DNA of 64,000 nt from Pedobacter aquae (GCF_008195825.1 NZ_CP043329.1:2046001-2110000); one strand, 5' to 3'. Counted from the stretch's first letter, positions 9,869 to 22,613 are shown. The notes: generated by a model from the sequence alone, not told the origin. Numbers and translations are program-made.

Positions 9869-11458
9869 TTATTTTATATCTATCCCAAAAACCGCTTCTG
9901 CTAAACCAATTTCATCTGGCGACGATGGCAATATATAAGGGACATTCATTTCCTCAAACTTCTTACCTGTAGAAACTCCTATCGCAACAATTTGCTGCCC
10001 TGGCTCAAGTAAGTTATCTATAAAATAGGCTTCAACATTAGAAGGGCTTGTAAATACCAGTACATCTGCAAAACTTTGGGCAGCATCATCAACCAATATG
10101 GTTTCATAAATGGTTAAATCTGTTATTTGAGTTTCTTGAGATAAAGCTTTTTGTACTGTTCTTAAAGAGTCTTTTGCTGATGGGAATAAAATATGTGTCC
10201 CATTAGCTATAGCAGCAAATTCCTCAGCTACTTCAGCAACATCACTGCTTTCGCCAACAAAAGCTGGCACTTTTCCTAATTGTCTTAAAGCATCTTCAGA
10301 GCCTCTGCCCACAACTCCAAATTTCACATCTTTTGGCAATACAGGATTTAACTTAAAAAAGTACTCTATTCCATTTTTACTACTAAAGAAAATCCAATCT
10401 ACATTTCTAAAAATATAAGAATCTAGCTTATGTATGGTTGGTACAGTTTTAATTAACGATCTAGCTTCAATCTCTATATCGTGTTTAGCTAACGCTCTAT
10501 AGAAATAACTATGTTCTGATAATTCTCTTGATATGAATACTTTTTTGGCTAATTTTCTTTTTTCTAAATCAAATTTAGCAACAATTTTTTCTGCTAACCC
10601 CTCAGTTATGATTGATTCTACATATAATCTATCTGGTAATTCTTCACCTGAGTTTGCTTTGGTAGTCCAAACTTTAAAGATATCGTCTTCTCTTTCACAA
10701 TAACACCCCAAAGGCATATGACAACCACCATTGAAAAGGTTAAGAACCTTTCTTTCTACAGCAATACAATTAGCAACTTCTGCATCATTAATTTGCTGTA
10801 AAACTGTGTTAAGTTCTTCATCATTATCTCTAATCTGAATTGCTAAAACTCCTTGTGCCGGAGCGGGTACAAGCTCTGATGTTGGCTCTATTTCTTCGAT
10901 GTAAAATTCAGATAAATCTAGTTTTAATCTACTAATTCCAGCTTTAGCTAGAATAATAGCATCGTAATTTTCATCTCTTAATTTCTGAATTCTTGTATTC
11001 ACGTTCCCTCTTAAATCTTCAATCTCTAAATCAGGCCTAACTGCTAATAACTGAGATTGCCTTCTATTAGATGAAGTACCAACAATACCATTATGTTTAA
11101 CTGATAGCTTTTTAGAGAAATCTACGCAATCTTTTAAAATTAATATAATTTCAGATGGATCTTCTCTTTCAGAAACAGCGGCTATTTTTAATCCAGGAGG
11201 ATTCTCTGTAGGTAAATCTTTATGAGAATGAACAGCTAAATCTATTGTCCCAGCCAAAAGGTGTTCTTCTAGTTCTTTAGTAAAAAAACCTTTACCCTCT
11301 AATTTATCTAGTCTTAAGTTTAAAATATTATCACCTTGGGTTTTAATGATTTTAATCTCAGTACTTATCCCTATATCATTAAGTTTGTCAGCTACGTGGT
11401 TTGCTTGCCATAGCGCAAGATCACTACCTCTTGTTCCTATAATAATTGTTCTGTTCAA
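9869..11458 (-). CDS. hemC: HemC-HemD fusion: hydroxymethylbilane synthase / uroporphyrinogen-III synthase
   Basis: 529 residues. Residues 1 to about 300 are porphobilinogen deaminase: GTRGSDLALWQAN, HSHKDLPT, the SSNRRQSQLLA substrate loop and C246 in GGCHMPLGC, which carries the dipyrromethane cofactor. From about residue 302 (KKVFISREL) to the end is a two-lobed uroporphyrinogen-III synthase-like domain (FFSSKNGIEYFF, VVGRGSEDAL, VFTSPSNVEAYF, IAIGVSTGKK... in outline). The fusion links the two steps converting porphobilinogen to uroporphyrinogen III. The start codon is TTG at 11458; no in-frame ATG or GTG lies nearby upstream and the family's N-terminus fits exactly here. It is 58 bases after hemA. 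Confidence 0.93.
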   Translation of the reverse strand: MNRTIIIGTRGSDLALWQANHVADKLNDIGISTEIKIIKTQGDNILNLRLDKLEGKGFFTKELEEHLLAGTIDLAVHSHKDLPTENPPGLKIAAVSEREDPSEIILILKDCVDFSKKLSVKHNGIVGTSSNRRQSQLLAVRPDLEIEDLRGNVNTRIQKLRDENYDAIILAKAGISRLKLDLSEFYIEEIEPTSELVPAPAQGVLAIQIRDNDEELNTVLQQINDAEVANCIAVERKVLNLFNGGCHMPLGCYCEREDDIFKVWTTKANSGEELPDRLYVESIITEGLAEKIVAKFDLEKRKLAKKVFISRELSEHSYFYRALAKHDIEIEARSLIKTVPTIHKLDSYIFRNVDWIFFSSKNGIEYFFKLNPVLPKDVKFGVVGRGSEDALRQLGKVPAFVGESSDVAEVAEEFAAIANGTHILFPSAKDSLRTVQKALSQETQITDLTIYETILVDDAAQSFADVLVFTSPSNVEAYFIDNLLEPGQQIVAIGVSTGKKFEEMNVPYILPSSPDEIGLAEAVFGIDIK

Positions 11459-11516
11459 TTGACCTAAAATATGAGTAAAAATAAAACTTTTGGAGGTACT
11501 TTAAGTGGATTATTAA

Positions 11517-12746
11517 TTAAGCATTATTCACCAAGATATCCTTCGCCATTACCATAGGAACGCTGATATATTTCTTTTCCATATAAGCAATAACCTTTTC
11601 TAGAATCTCTCTGGAGTTTGGATCCAATGAACTTATTTCCTCAGCAAAAACAGAATTTAAAGCCCTAGTTTTAATTTCTTTAATTTTTTCAGGAACTTCT
11701 TTCATAGCAAGTTCAATCCTACGTTGCTTTAAAATAGGTCTAAACTCTTTAATATTTTTTTCAATAATAGCCTCACCGTTAATTAATTCTTGGTAACGCT
11801 CTTTAAGATTCTTATCAGCTATATCTTGTAAAGTTTTAACATCAATATACTCAAGTTTAAAATCAGATATAACATCCTGATGAGTATCATTAGGAATAGC
11901 TAAATCAACAATGATTTTCTTTGATGTATCGCCATTTAATAACTTAAGGTATAACTCCTTCGTAAGAATGGGCTGTGTAGCTCCTGTACAAGTAATAATA
12001 ACATCAAAACCAGCAGAATAAAGCTCTAAATCTTCTAAACTATAAGCAACACCTCCTAGTTCTAAAGCTAAAGACTGTGCTTTACTTAAAGTTCTATTAA
12101 ATATAGAGAAGTTTTGATATTTATGTTTCTTAAGATATTTAGCTAAATTTTGATTGGTCTCACCTGCCCCAATAATTAAAATCCTGCTATTTGGATTAAT
12201 TTTTAAATCCCTAAGTTTTCTATAAGCTAAAGAAACAACTGAAATTGGATTTTTAGAGATATTAGTATAAGTATAAACTTCTTTTGCGGCTTTAACTACT
12301 CTATTCATAATGAGCCTTAGAAAATCTCCTGTGAACTCTTTTTCCTTACAAGATTCATATGCTTTTCTAACCTGAGCTAATATTTCCTTCTCTCCTACTA
12401 CTAAACTCTCTAGAGAACTGGAAACCCTCATCAAATGATTAAGTGCGTCTTCTTGTTCATAAATACAACAATTATCTACTATCAGATTTAAATCCTTATC
12501 AGACATCCTTCCCTTATGGAATAAATCTAAAAAACGCTTTACAAAATCCTTGGTTATATCATGTTCTGCTGTAAACACGAATTCTACTCTATTACAAGTA
12601 CCTAAGTAAAATATTTCTGAAATATTAAACTTTTCGCGTACCAAATTAAGAGTAGAATCTATAGCATCATTACACAATACTAAACATCCCAACTTATCAA
12701 GCTCAATTTGCTTATGAGTAAATGCTATAACCTTTAGATATTTCAA
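11517..12746 (-). CDS. hemA: Glutamyl-tRNA reductase HemA
   Basis: First committed, usually rate-limiting enzyme of C5-pathway haem synthesis; it reduces Glu-tRNA(Glu) to glutamate-1-semialdehyde. 409 residues. The catalytic Cys is C51 in FYLGTCNRVEF. SSLESLVVGEKEILAQVR is the family signature and LIIGAGETNQNLAK the NADPH-binding Rossmann motif. The start is TTG at 12746, the codon that matches the family N-terminus, with a good promoter about 20 bases upstream. This is the first gene of the leftward haem cluster. Confidence 0.95.
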   Translation of the reverse strand: MKYLKVIAFTHKQIELDKLGCLVLCNDAIDSTLNLVREKFNISEIFYLGTCNRVEFVFTAEHDITKDFVKRFLDLFHKGRMSDKDLNLIVDNCCIYEQEDALNHLMRVSSSLESLVVGEKEILAQVRKAYESCKEKEFTGDFLRLIMNRVVKAAKEVYTYTNISKNPISVVSLAYRKLRDLKINPNSRILIIGAGETNQNLAKYLKKHKYQNFSIFNRTLSKAQSLALELGGVAYSLEDLELYSAGFDVIITCTGATQPILTKELYLKLLNGDTSKKIIVDLAIPNDTHQDVISDFKLEYIDVKTLQDIADKNLKERYQELINGEAIIEKNIKEFRPILKQRRIELAMKEVPEKIKEIKTRALNSVFAEEISSLDPNSREILEKVIAYMEKKYISVPMVMAKDILVNNA

Positions 12747-12766
12747 TGATATATTTTTGAACTGTA

Positions 12767-12800
12767 CAAATGTAAAATAGCTAATTTACACCTATGTCAA
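12767..12800 (-). promoter_or_regulatory. Promoter of the haem cluster (hemA)
   Basis: Minus-strand TTG (12798-12800), 23-base spacer, TACATTTG (12767-12774), a full match to the Bacteroidota -33/-7 consensus. The transcript would start about 12-16 bases before the TTG start codon of hemA. Confidence 0.7.
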
Positions 12801-13002
12801 TCATTTGTCAATTGCATTTATTTAGAAAGGATTTAAATAACAATAATAATTCGATAATTAACCAATACTAGATGGAGGATTATGAATTTAACATATAAAC
12901 TTAAAGACTGAAGTTATACGCTAAGTAATTTATGTCAAACATCTAAGTTGTTATTATAACATATTAATTAGTATTCATTCCCAACTTGACCAGCAATCTA
13001 GT
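12801..13002. other. Non-coding stretch between hemA and the insertion sequence
   Basis: AT-rich DNA with no convincing gene. A 9-codon ORF (12882 onward) follows a GGAGG-like sequence but is too short to call. This DNA was contiguous with 15701 onward before the insertion sequences arrived. Confidence 0.5.
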
Positions 13003-13011
13003 ATTTCCTTT
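13003..13011. repeat. Outer target-site duplication, left copy
   Basis: ATTTCCTTT, repeated exactly at 15692-15700. These 9 bases flank the outer IS copy (copy B). Confidence 0.9.
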
Positions 13012-13070
13012 CAATACTGTCCTAAACGTTTATGAAAACATCAAAAGTAACGCAATAGCTTAAAATTTAT

Positions 13071-13079
13071 GAGATAAAA
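13071..13079. repeat. Inner target-site duplication, left copy
   Basis: GAGATAAAA, repeated exactly at 14415-14423. It marks insertion of copy A into copy B. Confidence 0.92.
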
Positions 13080-13132
13080 CAATAGCGTCCTAAACGAATA
13101 AAAAAGGAGAAAGGAAAGTTTTAACTCATCGT

Positions 13133-13140
13133 TACCTTTG
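13133..13140 (+). promoter_or_regulatory. Transposase promoter -7 element, copy A
   Basis: TACCTTTG, perfect TANNTTTG match, 27 bases before the transposase ATG. The TTG inside it explains why a longer reading from 13138 looks open; translation more likely starts at ATG 13168. Confidence 0.6.
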
Positions 13141-13167
13141 AGGTGCAAAAAAACAAACCCTTTCTCA

Positions 13168-14339
13168 ATGGTAAATGTAACACTATTCTCCCAAATCATA
13201 TCAAAACTTGAGCGTTCAAAGTTCAACAAACTGGTATCTACATCTCAGAGCGACAAACATAATAAAGGTTATACAAGCTGGACACATCTAGTATCGATGT
13301 TGTTCTGCCAGTTTGCCAAAAGCCAATCGGTACGTGATATTAGTAACGGTCTTCGTTCAGCTACTGGCAACCTCAATCATTTAGGTATTCAAAAAGCTCC
13401 ATCTAAATCTAGTGTAAGCTATCAGAACAAGCACAGGGACTATAACATCTTCAAGTCCTATTATTTCATACTGTTAGAAAGTTTGGGACAGCAGGCAGGC
13501 TTTAAACAAATAAAGTTCAGGATTAAGTCCAAAATCTTCCTGTTAGACTCCACTACTATCAGTCTGTGTCTTTCTCTATTTGATTGGGCCAGGTACAAAA
13601 CAGCTAAAGGAGCGGTTAAACTGCATACTCTGCTTGATTATGATGGCAATCTACCAGCATATGTCAATATTACCAACGGCAAAACTGCGGATAACAAAGG
13701 AGCTTATGATGTGCCTTTACACAAAGGAAGTGTTATTGTTGCAGACCGATTCTATAATGACTTTGCCCTGCTGAATGTTTGGGACAGCAACGGCGTATTT
13801 TTGTGATCAGACATAAAGAAAACCTCCAATATACTACAGTTAAGGAAAATATATTGCCGGAGAACAGGCATAAGAATATCCTGATTGACGAGATTATTGA
13901 GCTTAAAACCGCAAAATCAAAGGACAGCTATCCCAAAAACTTAAGAAGAGTGGCTGTTTGGGATGATAAAAATGAACAAACTATAGAAATTATTACCAAT
14001 CAAATGTATTGGACAGCAAACACCATCAGTGAGCTTTATAAAAGCAGATGGCAGATTGAAATCTTTTTTAGAGAGATCAAACAGAACCTGCATATCAAAT
14101 CATTTATCGGAACCACAGAAAATGCCGTGATGATACAGATATGGACAGCGCTAATTACCATCCTCATCCTTAAAGCACTTAAAGCAATGGCTAAATATGG
14201 ATGGCAGCTCTCCAACCTTATCGCATTTATCAGACTTAACATATTTGTGAAAATAAATCTACAGAATTGGCTCGATAGGCCTTTTGAAGAACCCGATGAG
14301 CTAAAAGATAAACAAGTTATTCAAGGGGTTCTTTTCTGA
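13168..14339 (+). pseudogene. IS4-family transposase, copy A, frameshifted
   Basis: DDE transposase identical to the copy B product until the frameshift at 13798-13802 (T5 instead of T6). The first frame then ends at once (stop in TTTTTGTGA). The C-terminal half continues in the next frame to 14339 and holds the IS4 YREK signature (YKSRWQIEIFFREIKQNLH). Restoring one T gives 390 residues. This may be a sequencing error, but here a real inactivating mutation is also plausible because IS copies are dispensable. Confidence 0.88.
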
Positions 14340-14414
14340 AATCTATTTTTATCTCATAAATTTTAAGCTATTGCGTTACTTTTGATGTTTTCATAAACGT
14401 TTAGGACAGTATTG

Positions 14415-14423
14415 GAGATAAAA
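14415..14423. repeat. Inner target-site duplication, right copy
   Basis: GAGATAAAA, the partner of 13071-13079, directly after the right terminal repeat of copy A. Confidence 0.92.
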
Positions 14424-14430
14424 ATAGATT

Positions 14431-15603
14431 TCAGAAAAGAACCCCTTGAATAACTTGTTTATCTTTTAGCTCATCGGGTTCTTCAAAAGGCCTATCGAGC
14501 CAATTCTGTAGATTTATTTTCACAAATATGTTAAGTCTGATAAATGCGATAAGGTTGGAGAGCTGCCATCCATATTTAGCCATTGCTTTAAGTGCTTTAA
14601 GGATGAGGATGGTAATTAGCGCTGTCCATATCTGTATCATCACGGCATTTTCTGTGGTTCCGATAAATGATTTGATATGCAGGTTCTGTTTGATCTCTCT
14701 AAAAAAGATTTCAATCTGCCATCTGCTTTTATAAAGCTCACTGATGGTGTTTGCTGTCCAATACATTTGATTGGTAATAATTTCTATAGTTTGTTCATTT
14801 TTATCATCCCAAACAGCCACTCTTCTTAAGTTTTTGGGATAGCTGTCCTTTGATTTTGCGGTTTTAAGCTCAATAATCTCGTCAATCAGGATATTCTTAT
14901 GCCTGTTCTCCGGCAATATATTTTCCTTAACTGTAGTATATTGGAGGTTTTCTTTATGTCTGATCACAAAAAATACGCCGTTGCTGTCCCAAACATTCAG
15001 CAGGGCAAAGTCATTATAGAATCGGTCTGCAACAATAACACTTCCTTTGTGTAAAGGCACATCATAAGCTCCTTTGTTATCCGCAGTTTTGCCGTTGGTA
15101 ATATTGACATATGCTGGTAGATTGCCATCATAATCAAGCAGAGTATGCAGTTTAACCGCTCCTTTAGCTGTTTTGTACCTGGCCCAATCAAATAGAGAAA
15201 GACACAGACTGATAGTAGTGGAGTCTAACAGGAAGATTTTGGACTTAATCCTGAACTTTATTTGTTTAAAGCCTGCCTGCTGTCCCAAACTTTCTAACAG
15301 TATGAAATAATAGGACTTGAAGATGTTATAGTCCCTGTGCTTGTTCTGATAGCTTACACTAGATTTAGATGGAGCTTTTTGAATACCTAAATGATTGAGG
15401 TTGCCAGTAGCTGAACGAAGACCGTTACTAATATCACGTACCGATTGGCTTTTGGCAAACTGGCAGAACAACATCGATACTAGATGTGTCCAGCTTGTAT
15501 AACCTTTATTATGTTTGTCGCTCTGAGATGTAGATACCAGTTTGTTGAACTTTGAACGCTCAAGTTTTGATATGATTTGGGAGAATAGTGTTACATTTAC
15601 CAT
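14431..15603 (-). CDS. IS4-family transposase, copy B, intact
   Basis: 390 residues from ATG 15603. DDE/RNase H-like transposase: first Asp in FLLDSTTISLC, second Asp in VIVADRFYNDFALL, and the catalytic Glu in the YREK box (YKSRWQIEIFFREIKQNLH). An N-terminal DUF4372-like segment (FNKLVSTSQSDKHNKGYTSW) is typical of this IS4 subgroup. A longer reading to 15633 begins inside the promoter -7 element (TACCTTTG on the minus strand), so the ATG is preferred. It could act in trans on intact copies elsewhere. Confidence 0.93.
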   Translation of the reverse strand: MVNVTLFSQIISKLERSKFNKLVSTSQSDKHNKGYTSWTHLVSMLFCQFAKSQSVRDISNGLRSATGNLNHLGIQKAPSKSSVSYQNKHRDYNIFKSYYFILLESLGQQAGFKQIKFRIKSKIFLLDSTTISLCLSLFDWARYKTAKGAVKLHTLLDYDGNLPAYVNITNGKTADNKGAYDVPLHKGSVIVADRFYNDFALLNVWDSNGVFFVIRHKENLQYTTVKENILPENRHKNILIDEIIELKTAKSKDSYPKNLRRVAVWDDKNEQTIEIITNQMYWTANTISELYKSRWQIEIFFREIKQNLHIKSFIGTTENAVMIQIWTALITILILKALKAMAKYGWQLSNLIAFIRLNIFVKINLQNWLDRPFEEPDELKDKQVIQGVLF

Positions 15604-15691
15604 TGAGAAAGGGTTTGTTTTTTTGCACCTCAAAGGTAACGATGAGTTAAAACTTTCCTTTCTCCTTTTTTATTCGTTTAGGACGCTATTG

Positions 15692-15700
15692 ATTTCCTTT
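15692..15700. repeat. Outer target-site duplication, right copy
   Basis: ATTTCCTTT, the partner of 13003-13011. Confidence 0.9.
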
Positions 15701-15911
15701 ATTAAATAATAAATTTAAGTCCCTAATAATATGGTTATAAAATAAACACTAAATAGCTATCTTCCTAAAGGTAATAATTAGTGATAGAGAAACAGTGGAA
15801 GAGGTATCAATAGGATTAGCAATCGAAGATCTTTGGAGGCATCATTTTCATTTGGATAGCTATCTCTACTAAAGCAAGAGATTAGGATTTACAATCCCCT
15901 AATAAACACAA
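15701..15911. other. Non-coding stretch between insertion sequence and rRNA operon
   Basis: No ORF or RNA gene recognised. It is the right-hand side of the pre-insertion locus and lies downstream of the leftward rRNA operon. Confidence 0.5.
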
Positions 15912-15939
15912 AAAGCTCTTGAAAAGATTCAAGAGCTTA
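15912..15939 (-). terminator. Terminator of the rRNA operon
   Basis: Stem AAGCTCTTGAA / TTCAAGAGCTT with a 4-base loop, about 20 bases beyond the 5S 3' end. On the minus strand it is followed by a T-rich tract. Confidence 0.8.
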
Positions 15940-15959
15940 AAGTTTATTGATTAATAAAA

Positions 15960-16071
<112 letters not shown>

Positions 16072-16220
16072 TATCTTTATGTTGATTCGTTTCTCAGTTA
16101 ATAGTTGCTAGTTATCAGTTTATCAACTTTTAACCTATTACTTATAACTCAAAACATACAACAATGACATATTATTGAAAGAAGATATTGTTCGAGAAAA
16201 CAACAGTTTGATTTTTATCT

Positions 16221-19103
<2,883 letters not shown>

Positions 19104-19233
19104 TTTCTTGTATGATTACATACAAGCGTAGATGTCTCTACCTGTTGTCTTCTCTTTCAATAACTTCTTCCAATATGTCAAAGAACTTTTTTAAGCTGTA
19201 GTTTACATTGCGTATGCTACTTTTACTTAAACG

Positions 19234-19307
19234 TGGAGAATAACGGATTCGAACCGTTGACCCCCTGCGTGCAAGGCAGGTGCTCTAGCCAGCTGAGCTA
19301 ATCCCCC
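19234..19307 (-). tRNA. tRNA-Ala (anticodon UGC)
   Basis: 74 bases. Acceptor GGGGGAT pairs with ATTCTCC plus discriminator A. Anticodon stem-loop CCTGC-CTTGCAC-GCAGG gives UGC. T arm AACGG-TTCGAAT-CCGTT. CCA is not encoded. Located in the 16S-23S spacer. Confidence 0.97.
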
Positions 19308-19395
19308 TTTAAAGATGTTTTTTGAGTTATCGTCTTTACAGTTATTTAAAGTCTATTACATAGACTCTTATCTTAACTCTTTAACTTCTCTCTTG

Positions 19396-19469
19396 TAGTC
19401 TCGAGCAGATTTGAACTGCTGACCCCTACATTATCAGTGTAGTGCTCTAACCAACTGAGCTACGAGACT
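19396..19469 (-). tRNA. tRNA-Ile (anticodon GAU)
   Basis: 74 bases. Acceptor AGTCTCG pairs with CGAGACT plus discriminator A. Anticodon stem-loop CTACA-CTGATAA-TGTAG gives GAU. T arm AGCAG-TTCAAAT-CTGCT. It is the first spacer tRNA after 16S, the usual Ile-Ala order. Confidence 0.97.
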
Positions 19470-19583
19470 TTCTATCCCCTTACCTCATCGGTAGAACCAC
19501 CGATTCTCATCTCTTCAGGTTCATTTCCTTTTATAAAAAAATATACATATAACGTAACAACTTAAAAACCTTTCGACTTCTCT

Positions 19584-21108
<1,525 letters not shown>

Positions 21109-21337
21109 TAATGTTGTTTGATACTAACTTTCGTTAATATTTGTTTTCTTCCGTCTCTAGGTTACTGATCTCTCAGTGTCGCTACGTTATATGATATCTT
21201 TTTAAAGAACTTTTGCGCCTCACCATCTCGGATCAGCTTTTATTGCTATCTCGATAATTACTTATCTACTTAGTATTTCTATTTTGTCTTGTCTTAAAAT
21301 TACAATCGCTGTAACTCTTTCCCCCTTTCGGGGGCTG

Positions 21338-21368
21338 CAAAGGTAATCATCCAACTCCTAATATCCAA
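21338..21368 (-). promoter_or_regulatory. rRNA operon promoter, proximal (P2)
   Basis: Minus strand: TTG (21366-21368), 20-base spacer, TACCTTTG (21338-21345), then CAGCCCCCGAAAGGGGG. A perfect Bacteroidota consensus followed by a GC-rich hairpin in the first transcribed bases. Confidence 0.8.
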
Positions 21369-21460
21369 ATGTTTTTGAAAATAATTTTTAACCCCTTCTT
21401 TTCTTCATCTCTCTCATTATTCCCTCTAACTTATGTCAACCTTTTCCCCCTTGCGGGCTG

Positions 21461-21491
21461 CAAAGGTGCATATCTTTTTCTTCTCTCACAA
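21461..21491 (-). promoter_or_regulatory. rRNA operon promoter, distal (P1)
   Basis: Minus strand: TTG (21489-21491), 20-base spacer, CACCTTTG (21461-21468), then CAGCCCGCAAGGGGG. Same architecture, spacing and downstream hairpin as the proximal promoter, 123 bases upstream. The -7 box differs from consensus only at its first base. Confidence 0.7.
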
Positions 21492-21705
21492 ATACTTTAT
21501 ACCCTTTTTTATCCAAATCATCATAACTCACTGTATATCTTATCGAAAAAGTTTAATTTTCTTTTTTTTAAGCTATGGATGGGAAATATATGAAACGCTT
21601 AAGGCCTAATAGCGCTGACTTATACTATTATTATAGTGTTAAATTCTGTTAAAGGCTAATATGAGGCTTATTATTAGTCTTATATTAGTAGCTATTAAAA
21701 AATTG
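21492..21705. other. Divergent intergenic region, rRNA operon / bamD
   Basis: AT-rich; no gene seen. It separates the leftward rRNA promoters from the rightward bamD promoter. Confidence 0.5.
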
Positions 21706-21733
21706 ACTTGTATTATTTATTAAACTATCTTTG
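21703..21733 (+). promoter_or_regulatory. bamD promoter
   Basis: TTG, 20-base spacer, TATCTTTG (21726-21733), a perfect consensus. Only 4 bases separate the -7 box from the ATG at 21738, so the transcript is probably leaderless or nearly so. Confidence 0.7.
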
Positions 21734-21737
21734 CAGC

Positions 21738-22613
21738 ATGTTAAAAAATAAAGGCTTAGCATTATTCGGATTCATATTATTATTTGTAGGATTAAGCCTC
21801 AGTAGTTGTAAAAGCAAATTTGAAAAGCTTAGAACTAGCAATGATGTTGCTAAGAAGTACCAAGAAGCTATTAAACTTTACAATAAGAAAGATTATACTA
21901 AAGCATTAACTTTATTTGATGATTTAGTACAAAGATATAGAGGGAGGTCTGAAGCTGAAGACTTATATTACTATTACGCTTATACTAATTATCAACTGAA
22001 GGATTATTTATCGGCTAGATATCACTTTAAAACTTTTGCCGATACTTACCCTAGTAGTCCTAAAGCCGAAGAGTGTAGGTTTATGACTGCTTATTGCTAT
22101 TATATAGATTCCCCTAATTTCTCATTAGATCAGGATAATACCTATAAAGCTATAGAATCATTGCAATTATTTATTAATATATACCCGAGAAGTGAAAGAG
22201 TGGCCGAGGCTAGTAAATTAATTTTAGACTTACGTGATAAATTGGAGCGTAAATCTTATGCTAATGCAAAGCTATTTTTGGATATTGGAGATTACCAAGC
22301 GGCAGTGATTGCATTTAGAAATTCTATGAAAGATTTTCCTGACACGAAATTTGCTGAGGAAATGGAATATTTAATTATAGAAGCTCAATATCTTTACGCG
22401 AAAAATAGTAGAGAAATTAAGCAAGAAGATAGATATAATGAAGCTTTAGTTGAATACGAAAGATTTACGGAAAAGTATCCTAGTAGCACTTATACGGAAA
22501 AAGCAAAAAAGCTTAAGGAAGATATAGTAAAAGGAATAGCATTAACAAAAGAAATATTAGCTACATATTCAGAGAATAAAAAAGTAGAAAAAGAAGATGA
22601 ACAACAACAATAA
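21738..22613 (+). CDS. bamD: Outer-membrane assembly lipoprotein BamD
   Basis: 291 residues from ATG 21738. An upstream start at 21708 would place codons across the promoter -7 box and ahead of the signal peptide. N-terminal lipoprotein signal with lipobox LSSC. TPR repeats cover about residues 35-260 (KKYQEAIKLYNKKDYTKAL, YYAYTNYQLKDYLSARYHF, YPSSPKAEE, ALVEYERFTEKYPSSTYTEKA in outline). BamD is the TPR lipoprotein of the BAM complex inserting beta-barrel proteins into the outer membrane. The C-terminal tail is charged. The stop overlaps the rpoZ start by 17 bases. Confidence 0.9.
   Translation: MLKNKGLALFGFILLFVGLSLSSCKSKFEKLRTSNDVAKKYQEAIKLYNKKDYTKALTLFDDLVQRYRGRSEAEDLYYYYAYTNYQLKDYLSARYHFKTFADTYPSSPKAEECRFMTAYCYYIDSPNFSLDQDNTYKAIESLQLFINIYPRSERVAEASKLILDLRDKLERKSYANAKLFLDIGDYQAAVIAFRNSMKDFPDTKFAEEMEYLIIEAQYLYAKNSREIKQEDRYNEALVEYERFTEKYPSSTYTEKAKKLKEDIVKGIALTKEILATYSENKKVEKEDEQQQ

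Larger units (their letters stand above)
13080..14414 (+). mobile_element. IS4-type insertion sequence copy A (nested)
   Basis: 1335 bp with the same terminal inverted repeats as copy B (CAATAGCGTCCTAAACG left, complement of CAATACTGTCCTAAACG right), in plus orientation, inserted near the right end of copy B. It is one base shorter than copy B. The difference is a T5 run at 13798-13802, where copy B has six, and it breaks the transposase frame. Apart from that base the translated products are identical, so transposition was recent. Confidence 0.93.
13012..15691 (-). mobile_element. IS4-type insertion sequence copy B, interrupted by copy A
   Basis: Terminal inverted repeats CAATACTGTCCTAAACG (13012 onward) and, at 15691 inward, CAATAGCGTCCTAAACG. 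Copy B lies in minus orientation and is split: 13012-13079 is its right end, 14415-15691 the rest. After removing copy A and one 9-bp target duplication, copy B is 1336 bp. It carries an intact transposase gene and is flanked by ATTTCCTTT direct repeats. Losing its right end to copy A probably makes copy B immobile as a single unit, although its transposase can still be made. Confidence 0.93.

Noticed and set aside
12882-12911. Nine-codon leader peptide upstream of the IS
   Set aside because: It points away from hemA, has no downstream gene to regulate and is too short to support.
13003-15700. Composite transposon formed by two inverted IS copies
   Set aside because: There is no cargo between the copies; the exact 9-bp duplications show that one copy is inserted inside the other.
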